Origin: CAUSKK01 sp963533935
GTDB taxonomy: Bacteria; Pseudomonadota; Gammaproteobacteria; Cardiobacteriales; Cardiobacteriaceae
NCBI GenBank assembly: GCA_963533935.1
Contig: CAUSQL010000017.1
Span: forward strand, 1-31,525
Direction: 5' to 3'
Length of the DNA stretch: 31,525 nucleotides
The notes under the pieces are model-generated. The model had not been told where the DNA came from, made no database searches, and was given only the letters and a program-made list of their open reading frames with translations. Positions 1 through 8,285 of this stretch are shown here, in pieces. Positions within the stretch are counted from its first letter, which is position 1; each line of letters opens with the position of its first letter. A program made the position numbers and the translations under genes.

Positions 1-59
1 CCAGTGGTGGGCTTATTAAATTGACGGACGGAACCGTCGGGCAGGGTGATGTTTAACAT
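1..59 (-). CDS. thrS: Threonyl-tRNA synthetase, N-terminal fragment (runs off window)
   Basis: The reverse strand encodes MLNITLPDGSVRQFNKPTT starting at the ATG at 59-57. This matches the opening of the TGS domain of bacterial threonyl-tRNA synthetase (E. coli begins MPVITLPDGSQRHYD). ThrS charges tRNA-Thr in the cytoplasm. An AAGGAT Shine-Dalgarno lies 4 nt upstream of the ATG. Only 19 codons are inside the window. In E. coli thrS heads the thrS-infC-rpmI-rplT-pheS-pheT-ihfA cluster. Here it points away from pheST-ihfA, which lies about 10.8 kb to the right, so the cluster is split or rearranged. The identification rests on a short but distinctive stretch. Confidence 0.82.
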   Translation of the reverse strand, partial: MLNITLPDGSVRQFNKPTT

Positions 60-70
60 GAAAATCCTTA

Positions 71-105
71 GCTCGCCGGGCGACTACCACACGCAGAAGG
101 CGAGA
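71..105 (-). promoter_or_regulatory. Possible thrS leader hairpin
   Basis: On the thrS strand CTCGCC (104-99) can pair with GGCGAG (77-72), a 6-bp stem just 5' of the Shine-Dalgarno and start codon. Inside the 21-nt loop a GCG/CGC pair can close a 9-nt loop, UGUGGUAGU, containing triplets identical to Thr anticodons. E. coli ThrRS represses its own translation by binding a leader that mimics the tRNA-Thr anticodon arm, so a similar operator is conceivable. The hairpin is seen in the sequence. The regulatory role is inference, and the triplet match could be chance. Confidence 0.3.
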
Positions 106-170
106 GTTGGGAAAATTGCTGGTAGTGAAGGGGAGAATTATAGCGGCCGCAGGCGCGGCTGGAGCTTACT

Positions 171-248
171 ATAAATACAAGGGGGCGCTTCCCCTGTATG
201 TATTTAGGCCGTTAATTACATACAGGGGAAGCGCCCCCTTGTATTTAT
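171..248. repeat. Palindromic doublet element 1
   Basis: Two 32-nt arms (171-202 and 217-248) are perfectly complementary and flank a 14-nt loop. Each arm has the unit core GGCGCTT followed by the box CCCC and TGTATG. It lies between the divergently transcribed thrS and the MgtC-family gene, so it falls in both 5' regions and could not act there as a 3'-end terminator. Confidence 0.95.
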
Positions 249-292
249 AAATGGCAAATTTACGGCGAAAATAGGCATTTTGGGAGTAAATC

Positions 293-1024
293 ATGGGGGA
301 ATTCTTACACTGGCTAAGCGCCTCTAGCCACTTCGTGGAACGGCTAAGCCTGGAGATAATTTTTCTCCGGCTCGGCCTGGCCGTGCTCTTCGGCGGCCTG
401 GTGGGCCTGGAACGGGAACGGCACCATAAGCCGGCCGGCTTTCGCACCTACATTCTCGTCTGCCTCGGCGCTGCCAGCGTGTCCCTGCTGCAGGACCAGC
501 TGCGCCTGGAACTGCTGGCCCTGCCGAACGTGCCGCGCAGCATGACCCTGGACCTGGGCCGCCTCGGCGCGCAGGTTATCAGTGGCATCGGCTTTCTCGG
601 CGCCGGCAGCATTCTCATTAAAAGCCGCAGCGAAGGCATCATCGGCCTGACCACCGCCGCCGGCATCTGGGCCACCGGCTGCATCGGCCTGGCCATCGGC
701 TGGGGCTTCTACGGCATCGCCCTGGTGGCCATCATCTTCATGCTGGCCATCATGATGGTGAAGCGCTTTGAACTACAGCTCATGCCGCGGACCAATAACC
801 GGCGGCTGGTGCTCAATTACGCGCCCAATGTGGCGGCGGAAACGCTGCTGCCGCGCTGCGCCGAACTGTGCCGCGCCCATAATCTGGCCCTCGGCCACAT
901 TGACAAGGACCCGGCCGGCCGCCGCCTGGCCCTGGAGCTTAGCGAATCCAGCCCGGCCGCCCGCCAGGCGCTGTTGCTGGCCCTGGCCCAGCAGGAGGAG
1001 ATTCTAGCGGTGTGGCAGGAATAA
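293..1024 (+). CDS. MgtC/SapB family membrane protein
   Basis: The 243-residue product shows the family signatures GGLVGLERERHHKPAGFRT (about residues 34-52) and VISGIGFLGAGSIL (about 95-108). Four to five hydrophobic segments fill the first ~155 residues, followed by a soluble C-terminal domain of about 85 residues. MgtC-family proteins sit in the inner membrane. In pathogens they are linked to survival at low magnesium and to inhibition of the F1Fo ATP synthase; many homologues have no assigned role. A GGGAG site lies 6 nt before the ATG. The TAA stop is followed directly by palindromic element 2. Membership in the family is clear, but equivalence to Salmonella MgtC is not established, so no symbol is given. 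Confidence 0.88.
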   Translation: MGEFLHWLSASSHFVERLSLEIIFLRLGLAVLFGGLVGLERERHHKPAGFRTYILVCLGAASVSLLQDQLRLELLALPNVPRSMTLDLGRLGAQVISGIGFLGAGSILIKSRSEGIIGLTTAAGIWATGCIGLAIGWGFYGIALVAIIFMLAIMMVKRFELQLMPRTNNRRLVLNYAPNVAAETLLPRCAELCRAHNLALGHIDKDPAGRRLALELSESSPAARQALLLALAQQEEILAVWQE

Positions 1025-1104
1025 TTTACCGACGGAGGGGCGCTTCCCCTGTATGTTTAATAAGGCTTTTAAACATACAGGGGAAGCGCCCCTCCGTTTG
1101 TAAA
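1025..1104. repeat. Palindromic doublet element 2
   Basis: Arms 1025-1059 and 1070-1104 (35 nt each) pair along almost their whole length. The outer ends differ (CGAC on the left, the complement of AAAC on the right). Both arms carry the box CCCC/GGGG. The element begins at the base right after the stop codon of the MgtC-family gene and lies between converging genes, so it could end transcription from the left. Confidence 0.95.
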
Positions 1105-1118
1105 TGGTTCAGAAAGCA

Positions 1119-1146
1119 TAAAAAAACGCCGAACAGGTCGGCGTTT
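1119..1146 (-). terminator. Rho-independent terminator of the lipoprotein gene
   Basis: On the minus strand a 9-bp stem (1146-1138 with 1132-1124) and 5-nt loop run into a seven-T tract, 19 bases past the lipoprotein stop codon. Confidence 0.85.
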
Positions 1147-1164
1147 GAGGTTTTAAGGATTTGG

Positions 1165-2634
1165 CTATTCCTTCTTGCCGGCGAAGACACCGTCAATGCG
1201 TTCTCTACTATCAAAGTTGCCGTGAATGTATGAACCAATAATTTCTTCGCCATTGGGGCCAACGAATCCCCCTATTAGACCAGTTAAGGTATTTGGCCCC
1301 AGCGCTTCTCTATTTTTCTCTCTGAAATCTATAGAACCTTGACGAATTATGCCGGGTATTGATGCCTTATGACTTGGGCTATCAACTGTAAAGGTAAGGG
1401 TTTTATCAGAAAAGTTTGTGTTCATTTCTATCTTGCCCTGCTCAGTACGCTGGCCGCTGTTATCGTCCATATTGCGTAAATTAAGGAAAGCATCGCCTTT
1501 ATATGTGGCATTACCCGTTGATGGTAATCCTATGGGTTCTTTAGTCATGCGATAGAAGAGCGAATGGCCATTACTGTTGTCAATAATTGAGCCAATTTGC
1601 ACGTTTTTATATTTATCGCCACTAACCTTAAGCTCCCTATAGGGAAGACTAGTCCCCGCCGTGTTGTTGTAGGTCAAAATGCCATTTTGCTGTGAAACAG
1701 GTGAAGAAGCTGGGAGTGTTAGTACATGTTGCCCAGATTCTAAGTTAATAATTGTCTTTTCCGTTGAAGAAAAATGCTCTAAGTTAGGCGTACCACTTTG
1801 AGCGGTAATACTGGTTCCTTCTGTAGGCATTCTAAAAATAGAACCTACCCATTTCTTACCATCATTTTGAATGCCACCAGTGCCCGGGTTAGTGGTCGGT
1901 TGCACCGTCGGCTGCACGGTGGCGCTCGGGGTCGCACTGGGCTGCGCCGTGGCGCTGGGTTGAGTACTCGGCGTTGCGCTGGGCTGCACGGAGGGTTGCG
2001 CCGTTGGTTGAGTAGATGGCTGAGCCGTGGCACTGGGCTGGCTGCTTGGCGTCGCGCTTGGCTGGCCGCTCGGCTGAGCCGTTGGGCTGGTGGTTGCCGT
2101 TGGTTGAACGGTTGCACTCGGCTGCGTAGTTGGCGTTGTGCTGGGCTGTACGGAAGGCTGGGCCGTTGGGCTAGTAGTCGCCGTTGGCTGGGTTGAAGGC
2201 TGAGCCGTTGGGCTGGTAGTTGTCGTTGGCTGTGCTGTCGCCGTTGGTTGAACCGTTGCACTCGGTTGCGCGGTTACGCTGGGCCGGGTTGTGGGTTGCA
2301 CCGTTGCCGTTGGCCGGCTTGAAGGCTGAGCCGTTGGCAACGCACTGCCGCTGGGAATGTAAATGCTTGAAGGGCCACCCTGGGTTGGCCGACTGTCGCT
2401 GTCGTTGGCCGGCGCGCTGGGCTTCTTATTGTTGTCCGCCTCCGGCTTGCTGTCATTGCTGCTGCTGGGCGTGGCCGTCGGCTGGGGCGTATTGGTGGCA
2501 GGGCTGGGCTGCTGCTGTCTATTGGGTGCCGCCGGCGTAAAGGTGGCTGCTGGGCCGCTATCACCATTGCCGCCGCAGGCGCTAAGTAGGGTGGCCGCAA
2601 GGATTACCGCCAGATTCAATTTACTTTTCTGCAT
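1165..2634 (-). CDS. Surface lipoprotein with repeat stalk and TbpB-like C-terminal barrel
   Basis: The 489-residue product starts with a lipoprotein signal peptide and lipobox (LLSAC, Cys at about 20). Residues about 100-250 form a low-complexity stalk built from PTAQPS, TTSPT and QPSAT words. The C-terminal ~235 residues end in GGFVGPNGEEIIGSYIHGN and a final GVFAGKK, and contain GNATYKGDAFL. This is the pattern of the C-terminal beta-barrel of transferrin-binding protein B and related Slam-dependent lipoproteins (TbpB, HpuA, factor-H-binding protein). It is probably displayed on the cell surface, but its ligand is unknown. No slam or tbpA gene is visible. The start has a GGAG site, and a terminator follows. 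The barrel-coding part is visibly richer in AT than its neighbours, which could reflect transfer or diversifying selection. Confidence 0.8.
   Translation of the reverse strand: MQKSKLNLAVILAATLLSACGGNGDSGPAATFTPAAPNRQQQPSPATNTPQPTATPSSSNDSKPEADNNKKPSAPANDSDSRPTQGGPSSIYIPSGSALPTAQPSSRPTATVQPTTRPSVTAQPSATVQPTATAQPTTTTSPTAQPSTQPTATTSPTAQPSVQPSTTPTTQPSATVQPTATTSPTAQPSGQPSATPSSQPSATAQPSTQPTAQPSVQPSATPSTQPSATAQPSATPSATVQPTVQPTTNPGTGGIQNDGKKWVGSIFRMPTEGTSITAQSGTPNLEHFSSTEKTIINLESGQHVLTLPASSPVSQQNGILTYNNTAGTSLPYRELKVSGDKYKNVQIGSIIDNSNGHSLFYRMTKEPIGLPSTGNATYKGDAFLNLRNMDDNSGQRTEQGKIEMNTNFSDKTLTFTVDSPSHKASIPGIIRQGSIDFREKNREALGPNTLTGLIGGFVGPNGEEIIGSYIHGNFDSRERIDGVFAGKKE
1887..2337 (-). repeat. Degenerate tandem repeat encoding the PT/S/Q stalk
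   Basis: About 450 bp inside the lipoprotein gene consist of short, imperfect, in-frame repeats encoding words such as PTAQPS, PSATVQ and TTSPTAQPS. All repeat steps appear to be multiples of three, so expansion or contraction would change stalk length rather than frame. Confidence 0.85.
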
Positions 2635-2844
2635 GATTACTCCGCTAGTTCGTCATAAAAGTAAGACATTCTAGGGATTTTGTCGTTTGCTAACCACAAA
2701 CTTTTAAGAATTTGTCATTTAAAGACGAAAAATTCAGGCCATTAAATTTAGTAATTGGTTTGGAAAGCCGACGGAACAGCCTGTAATTGCCAGCCGTCGG
2801 GCGCCGAATTTTAAGGAGCAGTGTGCAGCCAGCTAAATGGGTTA

Positions 2845-2923
2845 TTTACCGACGGAGGGGCGCTTAGGCTGTATGTTTATGGGGGTTTTAAACATACAAC
2901 CTAAGCGCCCCTCCGTCGGTAAA
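2845..2923. repeat. Palindromic doublet element 3
   Basis: Arms 2845-2879 and 2889-2923 (35 nt) flank a 9-nt loop. The variable box is AGGC on the left and AGGT on the right once complemented, so the arms differ by a single G-U-type change. It lies between the lipoprotein promoter region and the fruA terminator. Confidence 0.95.
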
Positions 2924-2935
2924 TTAAGGATTAAA

Positions 2936-2970
2936 AACAAAAAACGCCCCCGAGCCGTAACCCGGGGGCG
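2936..2970 (-). terminator. Rho-independent terminator of the fru operon
   Basis: On the minus strand CGCCCCCG (2970-2963) pairs with CGGGGGCG (2952-2945) and is followed by a T-rich tract (2944-2936). It lies 15 bases past the fruA stop codon. Confidence 0.9.
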
Positions 2971-2984
2971 CTTATTTATAGGCG

Positions 2985-4634
2985 CTAGGCCGTCAGAGGC
3001 TTCTTAAACAGACCCAGCAGCAGCGCCGCCAGCGCCGTACCGGCGCCAATGGCAATCACGTAGCTGAGCAGGTGATTGATGGCATTGGGTATGAGCAGCA
3101 CGAAGAAACCGCCGTGGGGCGCCCGCAGTTCGCAGCCCAGGGCCATGCTGATGGCACCAGTCAGAGCGCTGCCCAGCACCAGGGCCGGAATCACGCGCAG
3201 CGGGTCCTTGGCCGCAAAGGGAATGGCGCCCTCGGTGATAAAGCTCAGGCCGAGCACTCCGGTGGATTTGCCCGCATCGCGCTCCTCCTGGGTGAAACGG
3301 TTCTTAAAGAAGATGGTCGCAAAGAAGATGGCCAGCGGTGGCACCATGCCTCCGGCCATGGTCGCCGCCATAGGCCCGCCAATTTCCTTACCCACCAGCG
3401 CCACGGACACGGTGTAGGCCGCCTTATTGATGGGGCCGCCCATATCCACGGCCATCATGCCGCCGAGTAGGGCGCCCAGTAGCACCGCCGCCACCACGCC
3501 ACCGCTCTGGTCGTGCTGGAGATTGGTCAGCCAGGTTTCCAGGAACTTATTGGCCTGGGCCACCGGCGGGCCGATTTCCTTATACATGAGCAGGCCAATA
3601 ATCAATGAACCCAGCAGCGGCAGGATTAGGGTTGGCTTCAGCGCATCCACGTCGCGCGGCAGCTTGATGTATTTATTTAAACCGGCGGTGAGGTAGCCGG
3701 CCAAGTAGCCGGCGAGAATGCCACCGAGGAAGCCGGCGCCAATCTTATCGGAGATGTAGCCACCGACCATGGCCGGTGCCAAGCCCGGCCGCCCGGCGAT
3801 GGAAAAGCCGATGAAGCCGGCAAGAATGGGCACGAAGAGGGCAAAGGCGTCCTTACCCATGCCGAAGATGACGTGGCCAATATTGTCTTTGTACTCGTCC
3901 TTATAGATGTAGATGCCGTTTTCCCCGAAATAGTAGGAACCGATGGCGAAGCCCAGGGCAATCAACAAACCGCCGGCCACTACGAAGGGCAGCATGTGGG
4001 ACACGCCGGTCATCAGGTGCTTGTAGAAACCACCTAGGGCGCCGCCCTCGCCGCCCGCTTCGGCCGTTGCCCCTTCGCCCTGATGCACGGTGGCTTCGGC
4101 CAAGGCCTTCTGAATAAGACCGGCGCCGTCGTTAATGGCCGCCTTGGTCTTACTGCGGAATAATTTCTTCCCGTTGAAACGGTCCAGGGCCACGTTGGTG
4201 TCCGCGGCGATGATGACCACGTCGGCGGCGGCGATGTCTTCGGCGGTCAGCACGTTGTCGGCGCCCACGCTGCCCTGGGTTTCAATTTTCACCCGATAGC
4301 CCAGCGCTTCCGCCCCCGCCTGGAGCCCTTCGGCGGCCATGTAGGTGTGGGCCACCCCGGTGGGGCAGGAGGTGATGCCGACGATAAATTTGCTACCGCC
4401 GGAACTTGGGGCACTGGCCGCAGCCGCGGCGCCGCCGAAGAGTTGGTTTAAATCGCCGCGGGGCCGGTCCGCCAAATTGGCCGGCACGGCGCCGTCGCCA
4501 TAGACTTCAATTTCATCGTAGCCATTGGTATCCACGGGGCCGCCCTGCTGAATGGTGGCCGTGGCGCCGTGCAGTTCCCGCACCAGCAGCACTTCCACCG
4601 GGCTAAGGGCGCCGGTGAGATATATTAATTTCAT
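2985..4634 (-). CDS. fruA: Fructose PTS enzyme IIBC
   Basis: This 549-residue inner-membrane permease imports fructose and phosphorylates it to fructose 1-phosphate. Residues 1-65 are a short IIB-prime-like segment, then an Ala/Ser/Gly linker. A full IIB domain follows, with the phosphoacceptor Cys90 in GITSCPTGVAHTYMAAE. The IIC domain starts near residue 205 (KHLMTGVSHMLPFVVAGG) and has the usual string of membrane segments, including GGPINKAAY. The length is close to E. coli FruA (563). Its ATG overlaps the fruK stop codon as ATGA, implying translational coupling. It is the last gene of the fruB-fruK-fruA operon and is followed by a terminator. Confidence 0.96.
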   Translation of the reverse strand: MKLIYLTGALSPVEVLLVRELHGATATIQQGGPVDTNGYDEIEVYGDGAVPANLADRPRGDLNQLFGGAAAAASAPSSGGSKFIVGITSCPTGVAHTYMAAEGLQAGAEALGYRVKIETQGSVGADNVLTAEDIAAADVVIIAADTNVALDRFNGKKLFRSKTKAAINDGAGLIQKALAEATVHQGEGATAEAGGEGGALGGFYKHLMTGVSHMLPFVVAGGLLIALGFAIGSYYFGENGIYIYKDEYKDNIGHVIFGMGKDAFALFVPILAGFIGFSIAGRPGLAPAMVGGYISDKIGAGFLGGILAGYLAGYLTAGLNKYIKLPRDVDALKPTLILPLLGSLIIGLLMYKEIGPPVAQANKFLETWLTNLQHDQSGGVVAAVLLGALLGGMMAVDMGGPINKAAYTVSVALVGKEIGGPMAATMAGGMVPPLAIFFATIFFKNRFTQEERDAGKSTGVLGLSFITEGAIPFAAKDPLRVIPALVLGSALTGAISMALGCELRAPHGGFFVLLIPNAINHLLSYVIAIGAGTALAALLLGLFKKPLTA

Positions 4635-5581
4635 CGCTCTTCACCCTCTCTGACGATTACCACCCGCTCGCGCAGCACGTCGATGCGTTCCCGGGTCGAG
4701 ATGAAGGAGGACTTGTTCTCCACGTTGGAGGCGCCGAAGGCGGTGGCGGTCTTGGCAATGTCCTCCAGGCCTCGGCCCAGCAGCACGCCGCGGATTACCC
4801 CGGCCACCATGGCGTCGCCGGCGCCCACGGTGCTGGCAATTTTCACCCGCGGTGGCGAGGCATGTAGCGCCTCGTCCTTGGTTACGAACCAGGCGCCGTC
4901 TTCCCCCATGGAAATGACCACCAGCCGCATGCCGCGGTCGATGAATTTGCGCGCTTCGGCAATGATGTCGGCGTCGCTGTTCAGGGCCTTGCCGGTCATT
5001 TCCCGCAACTCGTGAATGTTCGGCTTAATGAAGTCCGGCAACACTTCGGCCCGGGCCATTTCCGTTAGCGCGGCGCCGGAGGTGTCCACTACCAGGAATT
5101 TATTCTTCGGCTTGTAGCGCTTCATCATCTGGCCGTAGAAATCCTTGGCCACGTTGGGCGGCAGGCTGCCCCCAAACATGAGCACCTCGGCCTGGTCAAT
5201 TTGTTTATCAATTAAATCAATGAGCTGTTGCAGCTGCTGGTCGCTGATTTCCATGCCCACCAGGTTCACATCGGTGGTTTCCCCGTCCTTGTCCACAATC
5301 TTGATGTTGCGGCGGGTTTCCTTCTGCGGCACGCGGATGAAGTCGTCCTGCACGTGCTTTTCCTTAAACAGTTCCACGAAGCGCTGGTCGTTGAGGGCAC
5401 CCAGATAGCCGGTGGCGCTGGCCTCGATGCCGGCGATGTTCAGGTTCACGGCCACCTTTAGCCCCTTGCCGCCGCAGGCGAAGTCCATGCGGTCGCTGCG
5501 ATTAACGACGCCCCGCTCCCAGCTGTCCACGTGCATGGTGTAGTCCAGGGCCGGATTCATGGTTACGGTAATAACTTTCAT
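4631..5581 (-). CDS. fruK: 1-phosphofructokinase
   Basis: The 316-residue PfkB-family kinase converts fructose 1-phosphate to fructose 1,6-bisphosphate with ATP, feeding fructose into glycolysis. The N-terminal MNPALDYTMHV and GGKGLKVAVNL segments bind sugar (most relatives read GGKGINVA). KPNIHELREMTG and the C-terminal GAGDAMVAGV signature, which carries the catalytic Asp, are intact. The start has an AGAGGA site and lies 18 nt after the fruB stop; the end overlaps fruA by 4 nt. Confidence 0.96.
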   Translation of the reverse strand: MKVITVTMNPALDYTMHVDSWERGVVNRSDRMDFACGGKGLKVAVNLNIAGIEASATGYLGALNDQRFVELFKEKHVQDDFIRVPQKETRRNIKIVDKDGETTDVNLVGMEISDQQLQQLIDLIDKQIDQAEVLMFGGSLPPNVAKDFYGQMMKRYKPKNKFLVVDTSGAALTEMARAEVLPDFIKPNIHELREMTGKALNSDADIIAEARKFIDRGMRLVVISMGEDGAWFVTKDEALHASPPRVKIASTVGAGDAMVAGVIRGVLLGRGLEDIAKTATAFGASNVENKSSFISTRERIDVLRERVVIVREGEER

Positions 5582-5599
5582 AGATTTTCCTCTCGATAA

Positions 5600-8053
5600 T
5601 TACAGATTTAGCTCGCGGCGGAATAATTCCCGCACCTGGTCGCCGTCAGCCAGGGTCAGGGCCTGATGGGCCAGCTGGCTCAGTTTGGCAAAGGACACCG
5701 CCTTCAGACCGTCCTTAATGCGCACCACCTCCTTCGGGCTAACGGACAGCTCGCGCACGCCGAGGCCCACCAGTACCAGCGCGCCAAGCCGGTCGCCGGC
5801 CAGGCCGCCGCAGACGCCAATCCATTTGCCAACACCGTTAATGGCCTGGGCGCTGCGGTAAATTAGTTGCAGCACCGCCGGGTGCAGCGGGTCGGTCTGG
5901 GGTGCCAGCTCCGCATTCATGCGGTCCATGGCCAGGGTGTATTGGGTTAAATCGTTGGTGCCTACGGAGAAGAAGGCCACTTCGGCGGCCAGCTGCTCGG
6001 CAATTAGCGCCGCCGACGGCACTTCAATCATCACTCCCACCGGCATGTGGTTCAAGCCCACCTCGGCGGCCACCTGGTCCAGCAGGCCCTTGGCCCGGCG
6101 CCAGTCGGCCATGGTGGCAATCATGGGGAACATCACCTTAACGTTTTTATGGTCCTTGGCCACGCGGCAGATGGCGCGCAGCTGCGGTAGAAACAGGTCT
6201 TCGCGGCGGAAACAGAGGCGAATGCCACGGGTGCCGAGGAAGGCGTTCTCCTCCTTCTGTAAATTCAGATAGGCCACCTCCTTATCGCCGCCGATGTCCA
6301 GGGTGCGAATGATTAGGGGTTTATCGCCGAGCTTGACGGCCATGGCGCGGTAAATCTGCTCCTGCTCGTCCTCGCTGGGAATATGGTCGCTTTCCAAATA
6401 GAGGAATTCCGTGCGCATGAGGCCCACGCCCTCGCCGCCCAGTTCCAAGGCTGATTCCAGCTCCTTGGGCTGATTAACGTTCATGACCACTTCAATGGTG
6501 TGGCCGTCGCTGGTGCGGGCCGGTTCAAAGCGCCGCTGCAATGCCTCCGCCTCGGCGGCCTTCAGCTCCGCCAGCCGGGCCCGGGCCGAATCCAACTGTT
6601 CTCCGGTGGCCTCCAGATACACGGCCCCGCCGTTGGCGTCCACAATCACCGTGGCCCCCTCCGGCAGCGCCGCCAGATTCTTCAGGCCGGAGATGGCGGG
6701 AATGCCCATGCCGCGGGCAAGAATGGCGCTGTGGCTGGTGGCGCCGCCCTGGGTAGTAATAAAGGCGGCGATGTGTTCCGGATTAAGTTTGGCGGTGTCG
6801 CTGGGGGTGAGGTTGTCGGCGCAGAGAATGGTATCGGGCTGAAAATCCAACTGACTGTCGCTCAGGCCCAGCAGCAGGCGTACGACCCGGTCACGCAGGT
6901 CCTGAATGTCCGTGGCGCGGGCGGCGAACACCGGGTTGCCGCTGGCCTGGAAGCGCTTAATTTGCTCGTTGCAGGCGGCGAAGTAGGCCGCTTCGGCCCG
7001 CTGGCCCTGGCTGATGGCGCGCACGGCCTGGGTCAATAGGTCCTCGTCCTTGAGCAGGGCCAGATGGGCGCCGAAGATTTCCGATTGCCGGCTGAGGGCC
7101 TCCAGGGCCCGGCTGGCGCTATCCAACGCCTGATTCAATCGCTTGCTTTCCTCCCAGGCGCTCAGTTCGCTGGGCCGCGGGTCGATTTCGTAGCTCTGGC
7201 TCTGGTAATGGCGAATTTGGCCGATGGCCAGCCCTTCCGAGGCGCAGATGCCCACCAGGGCGCGCACTTCCCCCTGCGGTTGCCAGAGGGCGGCCTTGGG
7301 CGCTTCAGAGATTTTTTCACTTAAATCGTCGCCGAGGCCGCTGCGAATCTGCGTAATTATTTGTTGCAGAGCGGCGGCACTGTCGCTTTCCACGGTAATT
7401 TCTTCGCCGGGGCCAATGGCTAGAGCCAGCACTCCCATCATCTTGGCGGCGTCGGCCCGCTGGCCGTCGTTCTTACGGAGGAAAACCTGACTGCCGCTGG
7501 CCTTAACGGCCTTGGCCAGATTGGTGGCGGGCCGGGCGTGAAAGCCCAGGGGATTGGGAATGACCACTTTTTCTTGGAATTCCAGGGAAGATGCCGGGGA
7601 ATTGCTGCTGGCAGCGCCATCGTTTGCGCCGCCGGCCAGGGCTGCCATGATTAAATTTTTGTCGTCGGTGTGAATTAGCCGTTGCAGCTGCTCTTGATTA
7701 TTAAGGAGTCGGGTCAGTTGGCGCAGAATGCCGAGGTGTTCGCTGTCGGAGGCGGCGATGCCCACCACCAACTGCACCCGTTCGCCGCCTTCGCCCCAGC
7801 TGATGCCTGCGGGGATTTGCACGATGGCAATGGCGGTTTCATTAATGAAGCGGCGGGTTTCCGGGGTGCCGTGGGGAATGGCCACGCCGTTGCCCAAATA
7901 GGTGTTGGCCTGCTGTTCCCGCTGGAACATGCCCTGGACATATTCCTGCTGCACCTTACCGTTAGCAATTAAGAGTTGGGCCACCTGTTCGATGGCAGTT
8001 TGCTTATCTGGGACGCTGCTGTTCAGCTGAATGAGCCCGGCGGTCAATTGCAT
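5600..8053 (-). CDS. fruB: Multiphosphoryl transfer protein (EIIA-Fru, HPr and enzyme I fused)
   Basis: This cytoplasmic protein carries the whole phosphate relay for fructose uptake. An N-terminal EIIA domain has its active His at about residue 61 (AIPHGTPE). An HPr domain follows at about residues 160-250, with its His near 172 (PLGFHARPA). Enzyme I fills the rest, with the phospho-His in GGATSHSAILARGMGIPAISG and a C-terminal GVCGGLAGD. Phosphoenolpyruvate is the donor. I start it at the ATG at 8053, which has a GGAG site 8 nt upstream (817 residues). A GTG at 8062 gives 820 residues but overlaps that site. Single-chain FruB of this type is known from Xanthomonas and Pseudomonas. No fruR/cra gene is nearby. 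Confidence 0.95.
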   Translation of the reverse strand: MQLTAGLIQLNSSVPDKQTAIEQVAQLLIANGKVQQEYVQGMFQREQQANTYLGNGVAIPHGTPETRRFINETAIAIVQIPAGISWGEGGERVQLVVGIAASDSEHLGILRQLTRLLNNQEQLQRLIHTDDKNLIMAALAGGANDGAASSNSPASSLEFQEKVVIPNPLGFHARPATNLAKAVKASGSQVFLRKNDGQRADAAKMMGVLALAIGPGEEITVESDSAAALQQIITQIRSGLGDDLSEKISEAPKAALWQPQGEVRALVGICASEGLAIGQIRHYQSQSYEIDPRPSELSAWEESKRLNQALDSASRALEALSRQSEIFGAHLALLKDEDLLTQAVRAISQGQRAEAAYFAACNEQIKRFQASGNPVFAARATDIQDLRDRVVRLLLGLSDSQLDFQPDTILCADNLTPSDTAKLNPEHIAAFITTQGGATSHSAILARGMGIPAISGLKNLAALPEGATVIVDANGGAVYLEATGEQLDSARARLAELKAAEAEALQRRFEPARTSDGHTIEVVMNVNQPKELESALELGGEGVGLMRTEFLYLESDHIPSEDEQEQIYRAMAVKLGDKPLIIRTLDIGGDKEVAYLNLQKEENAFLGTRGIRLCFRREDLFLPQLRAICRVAKDHKNVKVMFPMIATMADWRRAKGLLDQVAAEVGLNHMPVGVMIEVPSAALIAEQLAAEVAFFSVGTNDLTQYTLAMDRMNAELAPQTDPLHPAVLQLIYRSAQAINGVGKWIGVCGGLAGDRLGALVLVGLGVRELSVSPKEVVRIKDGLKAVSFAKLSQLAHQALTLADGDQVRELFRRELNL

Positions 8054-8080
8054 AAATCTCACTCCAATTGGGAAAGTTTG

Positions 8081-8086
8081 ATTATA
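8081..8086 (-). promoter_or_regulatory. Candidate -10 box of the fru operon
   Basis: A perfect TATAAT on the minus strand lies 28 bases upstream of the fruB ATG. No sequence close to TTGACA stands 16-18 bases further upstream, so the promoter may need an activator. I see no clear Cra/FruR site. Confidence 0.45.
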
Positions 8087-8170
8087 GGTTTTAATAATTT
8101 GGCCCAGGCCCTTTTTCCATTAGTATTTGGAAAGGATTGGGGCGCCGATTACCCCACCCAATTAGGTCAA

Positions 8171-8203
8171 TTACATACAGGGGAAGCGCCCCTATGTATT
8201 TAA
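8171..8203. repeat. Solo palindromic-family unit between fruB and ftsY
   Basis: A single unit in reverse orientation (AAGCGCC core, box GGGG, inverted ends TTACATACAG and CTATGTATTTAA). No partner arm follows or precedes it. It lies between the divergent fruB and ftsY genes. Confidence 0.85.
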
Positions 8204-8285
8204 ATAGTTAGAGTAAATTTCCTTACAATGGCCCCTTGCCCTAACCGGGTGAGCCATTACCCCAAATTAGAGCAAAGGAGCATTA

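Larger units (their letters stand above)
2635..2984. other. Intergenic region between the lipoprotein gene and fruA
   Basis: This 350-bp gap holds the lipoprotein 5' region, palindromic element 3 and the fruA terminator. A TAGAAT hexamer (minus strand, 2673-2668) is a possible -10 for the lipoprotein gene but has no convincing -35. Just upstream a small inverted repeat, GTTTG-7 nt-CAAAC (2685-2701), could be an operator. I see no coding sequence. Confidence 0.5.
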
